DNA of 64,000 nucleotides from Paraburkholderia antibiotica (GCF_012927125.1 NZ_JABBFZ010000006.1:186001-250000), one strand, 5' to 3'. Shown: positions 36,373 through 45,801, numbered from the stretch's first letter. Made by a program: numbers and translations. The notes: a model not told the origin generated them from the sequence alone.

Positions 36373-37785
36373 ATGGAAACATTGGCAAACGACGGCGTCA
36401 CGCACGGCACACGAGGCACGCAGGGCCGGTCCGTCGAAGGCGCCGCGACGCGTCGCAAAGCCTGGGGCATCACCGCGATGCTCACGCTGTTCATGGTGTT
36501 CAATTTCGCCGACAAGGCCCTGCTCGGTCTCGTGGCACGGCCCGCGATGGCCGAACTCGGTCTCTCGCCGTTTGCATTCGGCTTCATCGGCAGCAGCTTC
36601 TTTTTTCTGTTCAGCCTGAGCGCGATCGTCGTGGGCTTCGTGGCCGATCGCATGTCGAGTCGCTGGCTGGTGTTTGCGCTCGCGCTCATCTGGGCCGCGG
36701 TCCAGTTCCCGATCCTCGCCGGCGGCGGCGCGACCGCGCTGCTGGTCTGCCGGATCATTCTCGGTGCGGGCGAAGGCCCGGCGCTGCCCATCGCACTGCA
36801 TGCGACGCACAGCTGGTTTCCCGCCGAGGACCGCGCTCTGCCGAGTAACCTGATCGCGGTCGGGCCGACCATCGGCGCGGCCGTTGCCGCGCCCGCGCTG
36901 TCGTGGATCATTGCGTCGCCGGCGCTCGGCTGGCGCTGGGCGTTCGGGCTGCTCGGCATCGCCGGCTTGCTGTGGGGCATCGCATGGGCCTGCATCGGCA
37001 AGGACGGTCCCTATCGCAACCTGCACGGCGCGAGCGAGGGTATGGCGGTCGCCAGCTCGGCCACGGAAAAACTCGCGACGGTGCCGCTGCGGCGCGTTTT
37101 CGGTTGCCGGATGTGGCTCATTGCGACACTCGCCGGGTTCGCGTGCTTCTGGGCGCAAGCCGCGATGACCACGTGGGTGCCCCAGTACATCGGTGGCGTG
37201 CTCGGCGTGCCGCAGACACGGGTGGGCCTCGTCTATGCACTGCCCTGGGCCTTCGGCACGCTGTTACTGATCGCGCTCGGCTTCGCGGGACGGAGGATCA
37301 TGCGAGGCGGCGGCTCCGCGCGCGTCGCGGTGGCGGGACTCTTCGGCATGTCGCTGCTCGTCTCGGGCGTCTGCCTGCTGGGTCTGCCGCACGCGTCCGG
37401 CGTCTGGGCGCTCGCGCTCACGACCGTCGGCTGGGGCGCGTTCCTCGTGTTTCCGATGGCGCCGACCGCCGTCGCCTATGCGGTCAATCCCGGGCAACGC
37501 GCGGCCGTCATATCGACAATGGTCGGCATCGCGTCGATTGGCGGCGTGGTGTCGCCGGCCGTGTTCGGCTGGTTCGTGCAGCGCGCCGGCGATGCGCTCG
37601 CCGCGCAGGGCCACAGCAGCCCGCTACAACTCGCGGCAGGCCTCGGCGACGCGTTCACGCTCACCGGCTTGCTGCTGGTCGGCACCGGCCTCGCCGCGGT
37701 GCTCTGGATTCGTCCCGAGCAGACTGCCGCGATGCTGCAACAGCGCACTTACGCTCACCGTTCCTCGACTTCCATCGCCTCATGA
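36373..37785 (+). CDS. MFS transporter, anion:cation symporter type
   Basis: 470 residues. A 25-residue polar N-terminus precedes twelve membrane segments; N-F-A-D-K-A-L-L-G in helix 1 and G-E-G-P-A-L-P in helix 4 are typical of the ACS subfamily that carries organic anions such as hexuronates, phthalate or sulfonates. It sits between the cupin and the hydrolase and its stop overlaps the hydrolase start (ATGA). Likely importer of the sulfate or phosphonate ester used by the operon. Confidence 0.87.
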   Translation: METLANDGVTHGTRGTQGRSVEGAATRRKAWGITAMLTLFMVFNFADKALLGLVARPAMAELGLSPFAFGFIGSSFFFLFSLSAIVVGFVADRMSSRWLVFALALIWAAVQFPILAGGGATALLVCRIILGAGEGPALPIALHATHSWFPAEDRALPSNLIAVGPTIGAAVAAPALSWIIASPALGWRWAFGLLGIAGLLWGIAWACIGKDGPYRNLHGASEGMAVASSATEKLATVPLRRVFGCRMWLIATLAGFACFWAQAAMTTWVPQYIGGVLGVPQTRVGLVYALPWAFGTLLLIALGFAGRRIMRGGGSARVAVAGLFGMSLLVSGVCLLGLPHASGVWALALTTVGWGAFLVFPMAPTAVAYAVNPGQRAAVISTMVGIASIGGVVSPAVFGWFVQRAGDALAAQGHSSPLQLAAGLGDAFTLTGLLLVGTGLAAVLWIRPEQTAAMLQQRTYAHRSSTSIAS

Positions 37786-38654
37786 ACGACACGTCCATCG
37801 GCAGCGCCGAATTTGAATACGTCACGGGACAGGCGCGCCCGAGCTTTCCCGCGTTGCTCGCCGGGTTCGAAGCGCAGAGCGCGGCAGCAGCGAAAGCAGC
37901 GTCTGTCGAACTCGATCTGCGTTACGGCCCGGCGCCGCGCGAAACCTTCGATCTGTTCCGCGCCGCTACCGACCAACCGCGTGGCACGCTCGTCTATTTC
38001 CACGCGGGCTACTGGCAATCGCGCGACAAGTCGACGTTCCGCTTCATCGCGCCAGCCTTCACGCGGCTCGGTTTGAACGTCGCGCTGGTGAACTACCCGC
38101 TGTGCCCAACGGTGACGCTCGCCGAACTGATCGGCTCGGCGCGCGCTTCGCTCGATGCGGTGGCGAACGTGAGCACTACGCATGGCCGCGCGTTGCCGCT
38201 CGTGTTGTCCGGGCACTCCGCCGGCGGTCATCTCGCGGTGGAGCTGGCGCTGGCACTTGTATCGGATGCCTCGGCTGCCTCGGTATCGCCGGGCCCGACG
38301 CTCGCAGGCGTGATTGCGCTGAGCGGCATCTACGATCTCGCGCCGCTCGTCGCGACCACCCTGAACCGCAATCTGAAGCTCGATGCCGCCGACGCGGTGC
38401 GCCACTCGCCGCTGCATCGCGCGCGGCGTGGTTGCGTGAACGCGCTCTTCGGCGTCGGCGGCGACGAAACGGCCGCGTTCGTCGCGCAGAGCCGGCACAT
38501 GTGCGAGGCATGGCAACAGGCCGGCAATCCTGCAACGCTCGACATCGCGCCCAGCGCCGATCATTTCAGTCTGCTCCAGGAATTCACGTCACCCTCGGCG
38601 CCGTTGCATCGTCGCGTAGTCGCCTTCCTCGACGAAGTGCTGTCCGCGCGATGA
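37782..38654 (+). CDS. Alpha/beta-hydrolase (esterase, kynurenine-formamidase-like)
   Basis: 290 residues. Oxyanion-hole segment Y-F-H-A-G-Y-W near 70, nucleophile elbow G-H-S-A-G-G near 147 and catalytic histidine in S-A-D-H-F-S-L-L near 265 form the expected triad region. No signal peptide, so cytoplasmic. It belongs to the esterase/arylformamidase group and probably hydrolyses an ester or amide linked to the operon's substrate. Translationally coupled to the MFS gene. It ends the sulfatase operon. Confidence 0.87.
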   Translation: MNDTSIGSAEFEYVTGQARPSFPALLAGFEAQSAAAAKAASVELDLRYGPAPRETFDLFRAATDQPRGTLVYFHAGYWQSRDKSTFRFIAPAFTRLGLNVALVNYPLCPTVTLAELIGSARASLDAVANVSTTHGRALPLVLSGHSAGGHLAVELALALVSDASAASVSPGPTLAGVIALSGIYDLAPLVATTLNRNLKLDAADAVRHSPLHRARRGCVNALFGVGGDETAAFVAQSRHMCEAWQQAGNPATLDIAPSADHFSLLQEFTSPSAPLHRRVVAFLDEVLSAR

Positions 38655-38729
38655 ACCATCGGCACGGACAAACTTTGCGCGAGCGCAAGAGTCGAGCGCG
38701 AGGCGGCCCCAGAGCAGATAGCACGCCCC

Positions 38730-38735
38730 TATAAT
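38730..38735 (+). promoter_or_regulatory. Consensus -10 element TATAAT before the carbonic anhydrase gene
   Basis: A perfect TATAAT in GC-rich DNA, about 205 bases before the carbonic anhydrase start; no good -35 is seen, so an activator may be needed. The 286-base gap holds no gene. Confidence 0.35.
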
Positions 38736-38940
38736 CGCCCCGCCGTGTAGCACGCATTCAATCAGTCGACACACGCAAAAGCCGCACGGCAGGTCGAACA
38801 CACCATCCGAACGCACAAGCGACGAACCGGAATAACGGGCCGCCTGCATCCCGTCACGCGATCGATGATCGGTCCGCCGAATCCCGGCATCGCGTTTGCG
38901 CGTGCGCCCCTCCTCTGTCCCGACAATCCACTACTTCACC

Positions 38941-39690
38941 ATGAAATTCACGAGATATCTCGCGCTCGCCGGCAGCCTGTGCGCAGCGCTCGCCTATGCT
39001 GCTCCTCCCAGTGACGCACCGCACTGGTCGTATCACGGCGACAGCGGCCCCGCGCACTGGGGCGAACTGTCCTCCACGAACGCGGCATGCCGCGACGGCA
39101 AAGCGCAATCGCCGATCGATCTGCATCCCGCGTCGGCGATGCACAAACACGGCCGCGAATTCACGATCCACTATCGGCCCGCGAGCTTCACGGCGGTGAA
39201 CAATGGACACACGATCCAGGCCAGCGCCATCGATACGTCGAACGTGCTGGACCTGCGTTCGAATACCTACACGCTGAAGCAGTTTCATTTCCACACGCCG
39301 AGCGAACATGAGATAAACGGCGCGCACTATCCGATGGAGCTTCACCTCGTGCATCAGGACAGCCACGGCAGTCTGACCGTGCTCGGCGTCTTCATCAAGG
39401 AAGGCAAAGCGAACGCGGCACTCGCGCGGCTGTTCGACCATCTGCCCGTAGAAGGCGCATCGATGCCGCCCGTGACCATCGATCCCGATGCGCTGCTGCC
39501 GCGCGAGCGACGCGCGCTGATCTACTCCGGCTCGCTGACGACGCCGCCCTGCACCGAGCAGGTGAACTGGATCATGCTGGAGCAACCGATCGAGTTGTCG
39601 AAGGCGCAGATCGACGTGTTTCGCCGACTGTTCCCCGACGATCACCGCGACGTCAATCCGCTGAACAATCGCGAAGTCGACGAGGAATAA
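38941..39690 (+). CDS. Alpha-carbonic anhydrase, periplasmic
   Basis: 249 residues from ATG 38941. Signal peptide (about 1-20, ending A-Y-A-A), then W-S-Y-H-G-D-S-G-P-A-H-W-G, Q-S-P-I-D-L, zinc ligands in F-H-F-H-T-P-S-E-H and E-L-H-L-V-H, and S-L-T-T-P-P-C-T-E, all diagnostic of the alpha class. It interconverts CO2 and bicarbonate in the periplasm, helping pH balance or bicarbonate supply. A single gene with its own promoter region. A longer start 45 bases upstream would place residues before the signal peptide, so it is not preferred. Confidence 0.93.
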   Translation: MKFTRYLALAGSLCAALAYAAPPSDAPHWSYHGDSGPAHWGELSSTNAACRDGKAQSPIDLHPASAMHKHGREFTIHYRPASFTAVNNGHTIQASAIDTSNVLDLRSNTYTLKQFHFHTPSEHEINGAHYPMELHLVHQDSHGSLTVLGVFIKEGKANAALARLFDHLPVEGASMPPVTIDPDALLPRERRALIYSGSLTTPPCTEQVNWIMLEQPIELSKAQIDVFRRLFPDDHRDVNPLNNREVDEE

Positions 39691-39750
39691 GCGCTCGCGG
39701 CAATCGGCAACCGGCAGCAGATCCTGAGGGTCGTCGCCCGGCCGATTGCC

Positions 39751-39778
39751 AAAAAAAAGCCGCCCATTAAAAGGCGGC
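39751..39778 (-). terminator. Minus-strand terminator
   Basis: GCCGCC/GGCGGC stem around CATTAAAA, with an eight-base T-run on the minus strand. It lies about 200 bases beyond the porin end, so it is a second stop for the minus-strand porin transcript. Confidence 0.6.
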
Positions 39779-39912
39779 GTAAATCCCGGAATACACATGA
39801 AACGAGTTGCAGGGAAGTTGGATTTCCCTGCAACCATATTAACAACACACAGCGAATGCGAATTTATTCGAAATCAATTCGGCGTCGCATAATTTTATTG
39901 AGATAAAAGAAT

Positions 39913-39950
39913 AAAAAAACGCGCCATCCAGGATGGCGCGTCTTTTCTCC
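39913..39950. terminator. Bidirectional terminator between carbonic anhydrase and porin
   Basis: CGCGCCATCC and GGATGGCGCG form a hairpin flanked by seven A on the left (T-run on the minus strand) and TCTTTTCT on the right. It ends the porin transcript and probably also the carbonic anhydrase transcript. Confidence 0.75.
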
Positions 39951-39982
39951 CCTGCTTATCGATTCGGCAGATACGCCCGAAC

Positions 39983-41128
39983 TTAGAAGCGGTGGCGCAT
40001 GCCGATCGTTGCCGCCACCTGGCTTTGCGTGGACGAGTTGCCCAGCAGGCCGGCGATATTCGCCGTGTTCGCGACCGAGTACGAACCGTTGTTGTAGATG
40101 TCGCCCGACGCATGCTGATAGGCGCCGGCGACATAGACATCGGTACGCTTGCTGAGCGAGTAGTCGACTGCCAGCGTGGCCGAGTGCCACTTCGGCGAAG
40201 AACCGTCGGTGCCGCCGCCGGTCGTCTTGCCGTAGGTGTACGTGTACTCGCCGACCAGCGCGAGCGACGGCGTCAGGCTATACGTGCCGTTGACTTCGAT
40301 ATTGTCGAAGCGCGCATCCATGCCGTCGAAGCCGGCCACCGTCGCGCCCTGGATACGGGTACGCGTCCACAGCACGCCGGCGGTCGCCGGGCCGAACGTA
40401 TAGTTGCCGCCAACGCCGAACGTGCGCTTCACGTTGCCGCCGAAAGGCACCGTAGCCGCCGCGCTGTTGTTCACCGAGTTGGTGTCGGAGTTCGTCTGGT
40501 CGTACGCTGCCGCAAGCTTCAGCGGGCCCATCGAGTAGCCGGCGCCGACGCTCCACGCGCGGCCGTTCGCGAACTGGCCGGGCTGGTTGCTGAAACCGTA
40601 CAGGCCGCCGAAGTGGAAGCCGGAGTAGTTCACGCTCTCGTACTTGACCGCGTTCTTGATCGAATATTGCGCGCCGATGTTGTCGTTGTTCAACGGGTGC
40701 GCGGCGACGTTGACGTCACCTGCCTGGCCGGCCAGCGCCAACGGCGACAGGTAGTCGACCACCGAGTCGTACTGCCGGCCGAGCGTCAACGTACCGAAGT
40801 CACGGCTTGCGATACCGACATAGGCCTGACGATTGAACATGCCGTCGTCGCTAAAGCCGCCGTTCGACAGATCGAAGCCCGACTCCAACTTGAAGATCGC
40901 CTTCAGGCCGCCGCCGAGGTCTTCCTCACCTTTCAGGCCGAAGTACGTATTCGACAGCAGGCTGCTCGACTGGAGCCACGTGCTGTGACCGCCAATATTA
41001 TTGACGTACGCGAGGCCCGCATCCAGCGAGCCGTAGAGGGTAACGCTGCTTTGCGCGTGTGCTGCGACGCTGAACGCGCCAAGGGCTGCAAATGCGATCA
41101 GGGTCTTGCTGAGAGTGGTTTTCTTCAC
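39983..41128 (-). CDS. Gram-negative porin (OmpC-like, Burkholderia type)
   Basis: 381 residues from a GTG at 41128, with AAGGA 6 bases upstream; V/M-K-K-T-T-L-S-K-T-L-I-A starts a signal peptide ending in A-A-H-A before Q-S-S-V-T-L-Y-G. The barrel ends in G-M-R-H-R-F with terminal Phe. It is a general or substrate-selective outer-membrane pore. It stands alone, with the bidirectional terminator behind it. The 244 bases upstream to 41372 hold its promoter region and no gene. Confidence 0.92.
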   Translation of the reverse strand: MKKTTLSKTLIAFAALGAFSVAAHAQSSVTLYGSLDAGLAYVNNIGGHSTWLQSSSLLSNTYFGLKGEEDLGGGLKAIFKLESGFDLSNGGFSDDGMFNRQAYVGIASRDFGTLTLGRQYDSVVDYLSPLALAGQAGDVNVAAHPLNNDNIGAQYSIKNAVKYESVNYSGFHFGGLYGFSNQPGQFANGRAWSVGAGYSMGPLKLAAAYDQTNSDTNSVNNSAAATVPFGGNVKRTFGVGGNYTFGPATAGVLWTRTRIQGATVAGFDGMDARFDNIEVNGTYSLTPSLALVGEYTYTYGKTTGGGTDGSSPKWHSATLAVDYSLSKRTDVYVAGAYQHASGDIYNNGSYSVANTANIAGLLGNSSTQSQVAATIGMRHRF

Positions 41129-41372
41129 GATTATTCCTTTTCCGGTATACATATTCACCTGCTGAAACAGATGAATAAGGCACGGCTGCCTCTTTCCGGA
41201 ATCGAAATATAGCGCCGTGCCTTTGAATACACCGTTGCAAACCCGCAACTCGCCGGCTCTATCGCATCTTGCATTGAGCAAGCGCAAATTGCCTTCAATA
41301 GACGGGCTGATCTTTTTATTAAGATTTGAAAAGGAGTGTTTTAAAAACTATTCAATTCGCGGTGCTCGACGC

Positions 41373-42158
41373 TCAACCATCCGCATGGCTGGCGGCGCGC
41401 TGCGGTACCAGCGCCACCCACGCGACGACAATCCCCAGCAGAATCAGCGAAGCGTACAAGCGGCTCAATTCGAGGCCACCATCCGCGAGGGGCTTGTCGA
41501 GAAAGTCGCCGAGCGTTGCACCGAGAGGACGAGTCAGAACGAACGCGGCCCAGAAAACGGCCGTACGCGATACGCGTGGCCAGAAATAGAGCGCACCGAC
41601 AATCACCAGCGCCCCGCCAAATATCATCGCCCCGTATTCGTACCCGAGGCCCAGGCCGCCGCGATCCGATCCCGCGACCCAGTCGCCCAATGCCGTGCCG
41701 AGCGTTTGCGAAAAGAGCACGGTGATCCAATAAAACCATTCGGCTCTCGGGGTCGTAATGCTACGCACGGCCACCGTCCCTTCCGTTTTGTACCAGGCCA
41801 GCAGGCTCAGCAGCAACAACGCGAAGATGATGTCGACGCCGCCCGGATAGCCGACCCCGAGCGAGCGGTCGAAGAAATCCGCCATCGTCGTGCCGAGCGT
41901 CGTCGTGGCGACGATCGTCGCCCAGAACAGCGGCGGCTGAAAACGCCGCGCACTGATCTGCCCGGCAACGAGCGCCACGAAGAAAGCCGCGAATATCGCC
42001 GAGCCGATCAGATAGCCCAGCTTCAGCGACATGGTGACCCAGTCACCCCCTGTTTCGCCGAGCGTCGTGGCGACGATCTTGACGATCCAGAAGCCCAACG
42101 TGACCTGCGGCACCTTGCTGACCGAATACTCCATCGTCCTACGTAGACTGCTTTCCAT
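41373..42158 (-). CDS. Membrane protein with four L-G-x-T/A-x-G/A-D repeats (COG4705-like)
   Basis: 261 residues with about eight membrane segments. Four related helices carry T-L-G-E-T-G-G-D-W, T-L-G-T-T-M-A-D-F, T-L-G-T-A-L-G-D-W and P-L-G-A-T-L-G-D-F-L-D-K-P-L, so the protein is a fourfold repeat, each with a conserved acidic residue in the membrane. The family is uncharacterised; the acidic repeats suggest cation transport. An M nine codons in (E-Y-S-V-S-K-V) is an alternative start. A PmrA/QseB-type box lies upstream. Confidence 0.82.
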   Translation of the reverse strand: MESSLRRTMEYSVSKVPQVTLGFWIVKIVATTLGETGGDWVTMSLKLGYLIGSAIFAAFFVALVAGQISARRFQPPLFWATIVATTTLGTTMADFFDRSLGVGYPGGVDIIFALLLLSLLAWYKTEGTVAVRSITTPRAEWFYWITVLFSQTLGTALGDWVAGSDRGGLGLGYEYGAMIFGGALVIVGALYFWPRVSRTAVFWAAFVLTRPLGATLGDFLDKPLADGGLELSRLYASLILLGIVVAWVALVPQRAASHADG

Positions 42159-42213
42159 ATCCTTCCCTCATCAAACGCCGATGGCGCCAGCTCGGTAGGA
42201 TCGGCGATGGAGC

Positions 42214-42230
42214 ATTAAGAGCGCCTTAAG
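42214..42230 (-). promoter_or_regulatory. PmrA/QseB-type OmpR-family box upstream of the repeat membrane protein
   Basis: On the minus strand CTTAAG-GCGCT-CTTAAT is a direct repeat of CTTAA with an 11-base period, the layout bound by PmrA/QseB-type response regulators. It lies 56 bases before the membrane-protein start. No such two-component pair is in the window. The rest of 42159-42575 shows no gene. Confidence 0.55.
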
Positions 42231-42575
42231 GACGAGGTCGGATCACGAAACGCACCGGACGACGCGATGCACGCACACGCGAGATCGCGAAACACAGCGC
42301 GAAGCACAGACAGATCCGCCTTTTCAGGTCAAATTTGCCGCCGCTTCCGTGCGACGACAGGCAAACGCTGTAAAAACACGCATTTCCCTGAGATTTTTGG
42401 CTCGCAGACGGTCAGGCACGAGCATTGCGAGAGGCAGGTATTCCATCGCTGTCAGGGAGACCCGTCATGAAACAGCCTGCGTCGCAGACGTCGACCATCC
42501 CCGCATCCCGCATCGATCCGGCGCAAGAGATCTGAGCCGCAGTCGCGGCCCGCTTTCTCGCACACGCCAGACAAA

Positions 42576-42893
42576 ATGACGATCCTTCACCGCGCGCTAT
42601 TCAAGCGAAAGAATTTTTCTTTCGTCGCGTGGGTCGCTATCGGCACCGGCTCGGTGTTTCTCGCCGTGTCGCTACCGTTGCCCGCGTTCGGTGCTTTTGC
42701 CGTCGGCGCATGCTGTGCCTATGCGGGACGCTCCGCGCGACGGCGCGGCGCACCACCTCCCCTCGTCGGCTACGACGCGCAGGCAGGAACCGCTGAGGAT
42801 GTCAATCAACCGCAAACGCCGGCCTCGCCAGATATGACGCCGCCGCAACCGGCCGCACCGGATCAAAAGAAAAACGAAACGCCAGTACGCTGA
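42576..42893 (+). CDS. Small membrane protein, hypothetical
   Basis: 105 residues: a basic N-terminus (A-L-F-K-R-K-N-F-S-F), two close hydrophobic segments (about 17-50) and a proline-rich, polar C-terminal tail. It looks like a real small inner-membrane protein, but no family is recognised. It is convergent with aliA. No clear ribosome binding site is visible, so the start is uncertain. Confidence 0.45.
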   Translation: MTILHRALFKRKNFSFVAWVAIGTGSVFLAVSLPLPAFGAFAVGACCAYAGRSARRRGAPPPLVGYDAQAGTAEDVNQPQTPASPDMTPPQPAAPDQKKNETPVR

Positions 42894-42930
42894 CGACCAC
42901 GACGAATATCGAATCCTGCTGAAGAACGCT

Positions 42931-44601
42931 TCACCCTTCGCGCCCCTCAGCAGGATCCCTAACCATCTCCCTCAGCCTGAATTTCTGCACCTTGCCCGTC
43001 GGCGTGCTCGGCATCGCGTCGAGCACCAGCAGGCGCTCCGGAATGTACTGCAGCGCGACCTGGCGCTGCTTCAGAAAATCGACGAGGTCCGCCAGTTCGA
43101 CGCGCGCGCCTTCTTTCGGCACCACGACCGCGCACGCGCGCTCGCCGAGTCGCGCATCCGGATACGCGACGATCGCAACATCGGCAATCGACGGATGGCG
43201 ATACAGCAGCGTTTCGATTTCGACCACCGGAATGTTCTCGCCGCCACGGATGATCACGTCCTTGCTGCGTCCGGCGATGCGCATATAGCCGCGCTCGTCG
43301 AGGTAAGCCATGTCGCCGGTGTCGAACCAACCGTCGTCGTCCACGCCGTTCAGATGCGCGCGCTCCAGATAACCGGCGAATCCCGAGCACGACCGCACGA
43401 ACAGACGCCCCGTCACGCCCGGTCCGAGCGGTCGATCGTCGTGATCGAGAATCTTCAGTTCGACACCCGGCAATGGCTTGCCATCGGTATTGAAGGAACG
43501 TTCGTCGTCATCGTCGAGGCTCGTCAGCGTGACCGCGCCCAGTTCGGTCATGCCCCACGCCGACACCACCTTCGCGCCCAACGAGACGCGTGCCTGCTCG
43601 ACCAGCGGCCCCGGAATCGGCGCACCCGCGCACAGAAATGCGCGCAGGCTCGGCACGCCGGTTCGCTTCGCCGCCACCGTCTGCGCGAGATCGGTGAGGA
43701 ACGCGGTCGATGCCATCGTGAACGTGACCCGCTCTTCGTCGATCAGACGCACCGCCGCAGCCGGGTCCCACACATCCTGCAGCACCGCGTGAGCCTGCAG
43801 CACGATCGGCATCATCAGTCCGTACATGAAGCCGGTCTGATGCGCCATCGGCGAGGCCATCAGCACGACGTCGTCGGCACCGAGACGCATCGCCTCTGCG
43901 TACGCGACGATATTCGACATCAACGTGTTCGCCGTATGCATCGTGCCTTTCGGCTCGCCGGTCGTGCCCGACGTGTAGAGCAATTGCGTGACGTCGTCGG
44001 CCGTCGGGCGATGCTGGCTCAGCAGTGCCGCTGCATCGGACTCGCGCTCCCATTCGGGTAACGCGAGTAACGCATCGAAGCTGTGCGGCGCGGGCCGACC
44101 ATCCTGTTGCGCATCGATCACCACGAGATGCCGCAGTTCGGGCAGACGCGCGCGCAGTCCGTCGATCATCTGCTCGTAGTCGACATTGCGATAGCGCTTC
44201 TGCACGATCATCACCTTGCTGCGCGCATGCGCGAGCATGAACGCGAGCTCGCGTTCGCGAAAGATCGGCATCAGCGGATTGACCACTGCGCCGATGCGCG
44301 AGCAGGCCAGATAAAGCAACGTGAACTGCCAGCAATTCGGCAATTGCATCGACACCACGTCGCCGCTCGTCACACCCAGCCGCGCGAGGCCGACCGCGAT
44401 GCGATCCGCCATGCGCGCCATCTCGCGATAGCTGAAGCGCACGCGCGCGCCATCCTCGACGCGCACCGCCGTCAACGCGATACGCTCCGGACATTGCGCG
44501 AGCGCGGCGTCGAGCGCATCGTTGATCGTGCGATCCAGCCACCAGCCGTTGGCAACGCTTTCCGCGCGACGCGGCCCGATCAGTACGGGATCGAACTTCA
44601 T
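42931..44601 (-). CDS. aliA: Cyclohexanecarboxylate-CoA ligase
   Basis: 556 residues, ANL superfamily. ATP-binding motif L-L-Y-T-S-G-T-T-G-E-P-K-G near 210, W-G-M-T-E-L-G near 345, and the C-terminal lysine in P-T-G-K-V-Q-K-F near 537. AliA activates cyclohexanecarboxylate to its CoA thioester, the entry step of the alicyclic acid route. It is last in the run badH-badI-aliB-aliA; the neighbours make this assignment firmer than the family alone, which otherwise covers many acyl-CoA synthetases. Cytoplasmic. Confidence 0.87.
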   Translation of the reverse strand: MKFDPVLIGPRRAESVANGWWLDRTINDALDAALAQCPERIALTAVRVEDGARVRFSYREMARMADRIAVGLARLGVTSGDVVSMQLPNCWQFTLLYLACSRIGAVVNPLMPIFRERELAFMLAHARSKVMIVQKRYRNVDYEQMIDGLRARLPELRHLVVIDAQQDGRPAPHSFDALLALPEWERESDAAALLSQHRPTADDVTQLLYTSGTTGEPKGTMHTANTLMSNIVAYAEAMRLGADDVVLMASPMAHQTGFMYGLMMPIVLQAHAVLQDVWDPAAAVRLIDEERVTFTMASTAFLTDLAQTVAAKRTGVPSLRAFLCAGAPIPGPLVEQARVSLGAKVVSAWGMTELGAVTLTSLDDDDERSFNTDGKPLPGVELKILDHDDRPLGPGVTGRLFVRSCSGFAGYLERAHLNGVDDDGWFDTGDMAYLDERGYMRIAGRSKDVIIRGGENIPVVEIETLLYRHPSIADVAIVAYPDARLGERACAVVVPKEGARVELADLVDFLKQRQVALQYIPERLLVLDAMPSTPTGKVQKFRLREMVRDPAEGREG

Positions 44602-44649
44602 CCGAGGTCTCCGCGATAGTTGTTCTGCTTCGGTACGTGCATCGCCGGA

Positions 44650-45801
44650 TCAGGCCGGCACCGCGTCGCGCCCCGCCTGGGTTCGCGCGATGATGGTCTT
44701 CATGATCTGCGCGGTGCCGTCGCCGATCTGGAAGCCGAGCACGTCGCGCAAACGCTGCTCCATCGGTCCGCGATCGTAGCCGCCATGTCCGAACGACAGC
44801 AGACACTGATGAATCACGTCGTAGGAGAGCTTCGGCCCCCACCACTTGCACATCGCCGCCTCGGCGGTATGCGGCAGCTGGCGATCTTTCAGCCACAGCG
44901 TTTGCAGGCACAGCAGCCGCGCTGCCTCGACCAGGGTCTCGTACTCGGCGAGCGGATGCGACACGCCCTGAAACGCCGACAGCGGTTTGCCGAACGCTTC
45001 GCGCTGCGCGACGTATTCCCAGGTTTCCTCGAGACTCGCCTTTGCGACCGCCAGCACCTGCAGACCGATCAGCGCGCGCGAAAAATCGAAGCCCTGCATC
45101 ACCTGGACGAAACCTTTGCCTTCGTCGCCGAGGCGATGATCGACCGGCACCCGGACGTTCTCGAAGAAGATCGAGCCGCGGCCGATCGCGCGCTGGCCAT
45201 GGCAATCGAAGCGGTTACGCGTGATGCCCGGCAGGTCCATCGGCACCAGCAGCGCCGACACACCGCGCGCGCCTTCGTCGACCGAACCGCTGCGCGCGAA
45301 CACGACGGCGGCATCGGCCTGATCGGCGGCGGAGATCGACGTCTTCTCGCCGTTCAGCACGTATTCGTCACCGACGCGTTCCATCTTCAGCCGCAGGTTG
45401 GCCGCGTCGGAGCCGCCGCGCGGTTCGGTCAGCGCAATCGCGAGCAGCGCATCGCCCTGAACCAGCCGTTCGAGCCAGGGCCTCGCGATCTCGGGCCGTG
45501 CATGCTGCGCGAGAATCTGCCCATTGAGCGACGCGAGCAGATTGATATACGACAGGCTCAGGTCGGCCCGCGCGATCTCCTCGTGAATCACGCCGGCGGC
45601 AAGGCAACCCAGACCCTGGCCGCCGTACGCCTCAGGCAGTTCGGGCGCGATGAAACCCATGCGGCCCATCTCGCGCATGATGTCGCGATCGAGCACGCGC
45701 GTGCGGTCTCGTTCGAGAAAGCCCGGCGCGACCACTTCCCGCGCGAAACGCCGGGCATGCTCGCCCAGCGCCATCAAGTCTTCGTCGAGGTACGGATTCA
45801 A
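44650..45801 (-). CDS. aliB: Cyclohexanecarboxyl-CoA dehydrogenase
   Basis: 383 residues, acyl-CoA dehydrogenase fold: N-terminal helices, beta domain with L-T-E-P-R-G-G-S-D-A near 128, and C-terminal helices with F-G-K-P-L-S-A-F-Q near 283. The FAD enzyme makes cyclohex-1-ene-1-carboxyl-CoA from the AliA product and passes electrons to ETF. It sits 48 bases before aliA and 63 after badI on the same strand. Confidence 0.87.
   Translation of the reverse strand: MNPYLDEDLMALGEHARRFAREVVAPGFLERDRTRVLDRDIMREMGRMGFIAPELPEAYGGQGLGCLAAGVIHEEIARADLSLSYINLLASLNGQILAQHARPEIARPWLERLVQGDALLAIALTEPRGGSDAANLRLKMERVGDEYVLNGEKTSISAADQADAAVVFARSGSVDEGARGVSALLVPMDLPGITRNRFDCHGQRAIGRGSIFFENVRVPVDHRLGDEGKGFVQVMQGFDFSRALIGLQVLAVAKASLEETWEYVAQREAFGKPLSAFQGVSHPLAEYETLVEAARLLCLQTLWLKDRQLPHTAEAAMCKWWGPKLSYDVIHQCLLSFGHGGYDRGPMEQRLRDVLGFQIGDGTAQIMKTIIARTQAGRDAVPA

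Noticed and set aside
43508..45205. 565-codon minus-strand frame over aliA and aliB
   Set aside because: Same-strand wrong-phase shadow; aliA and aliB carry all expected motifs.
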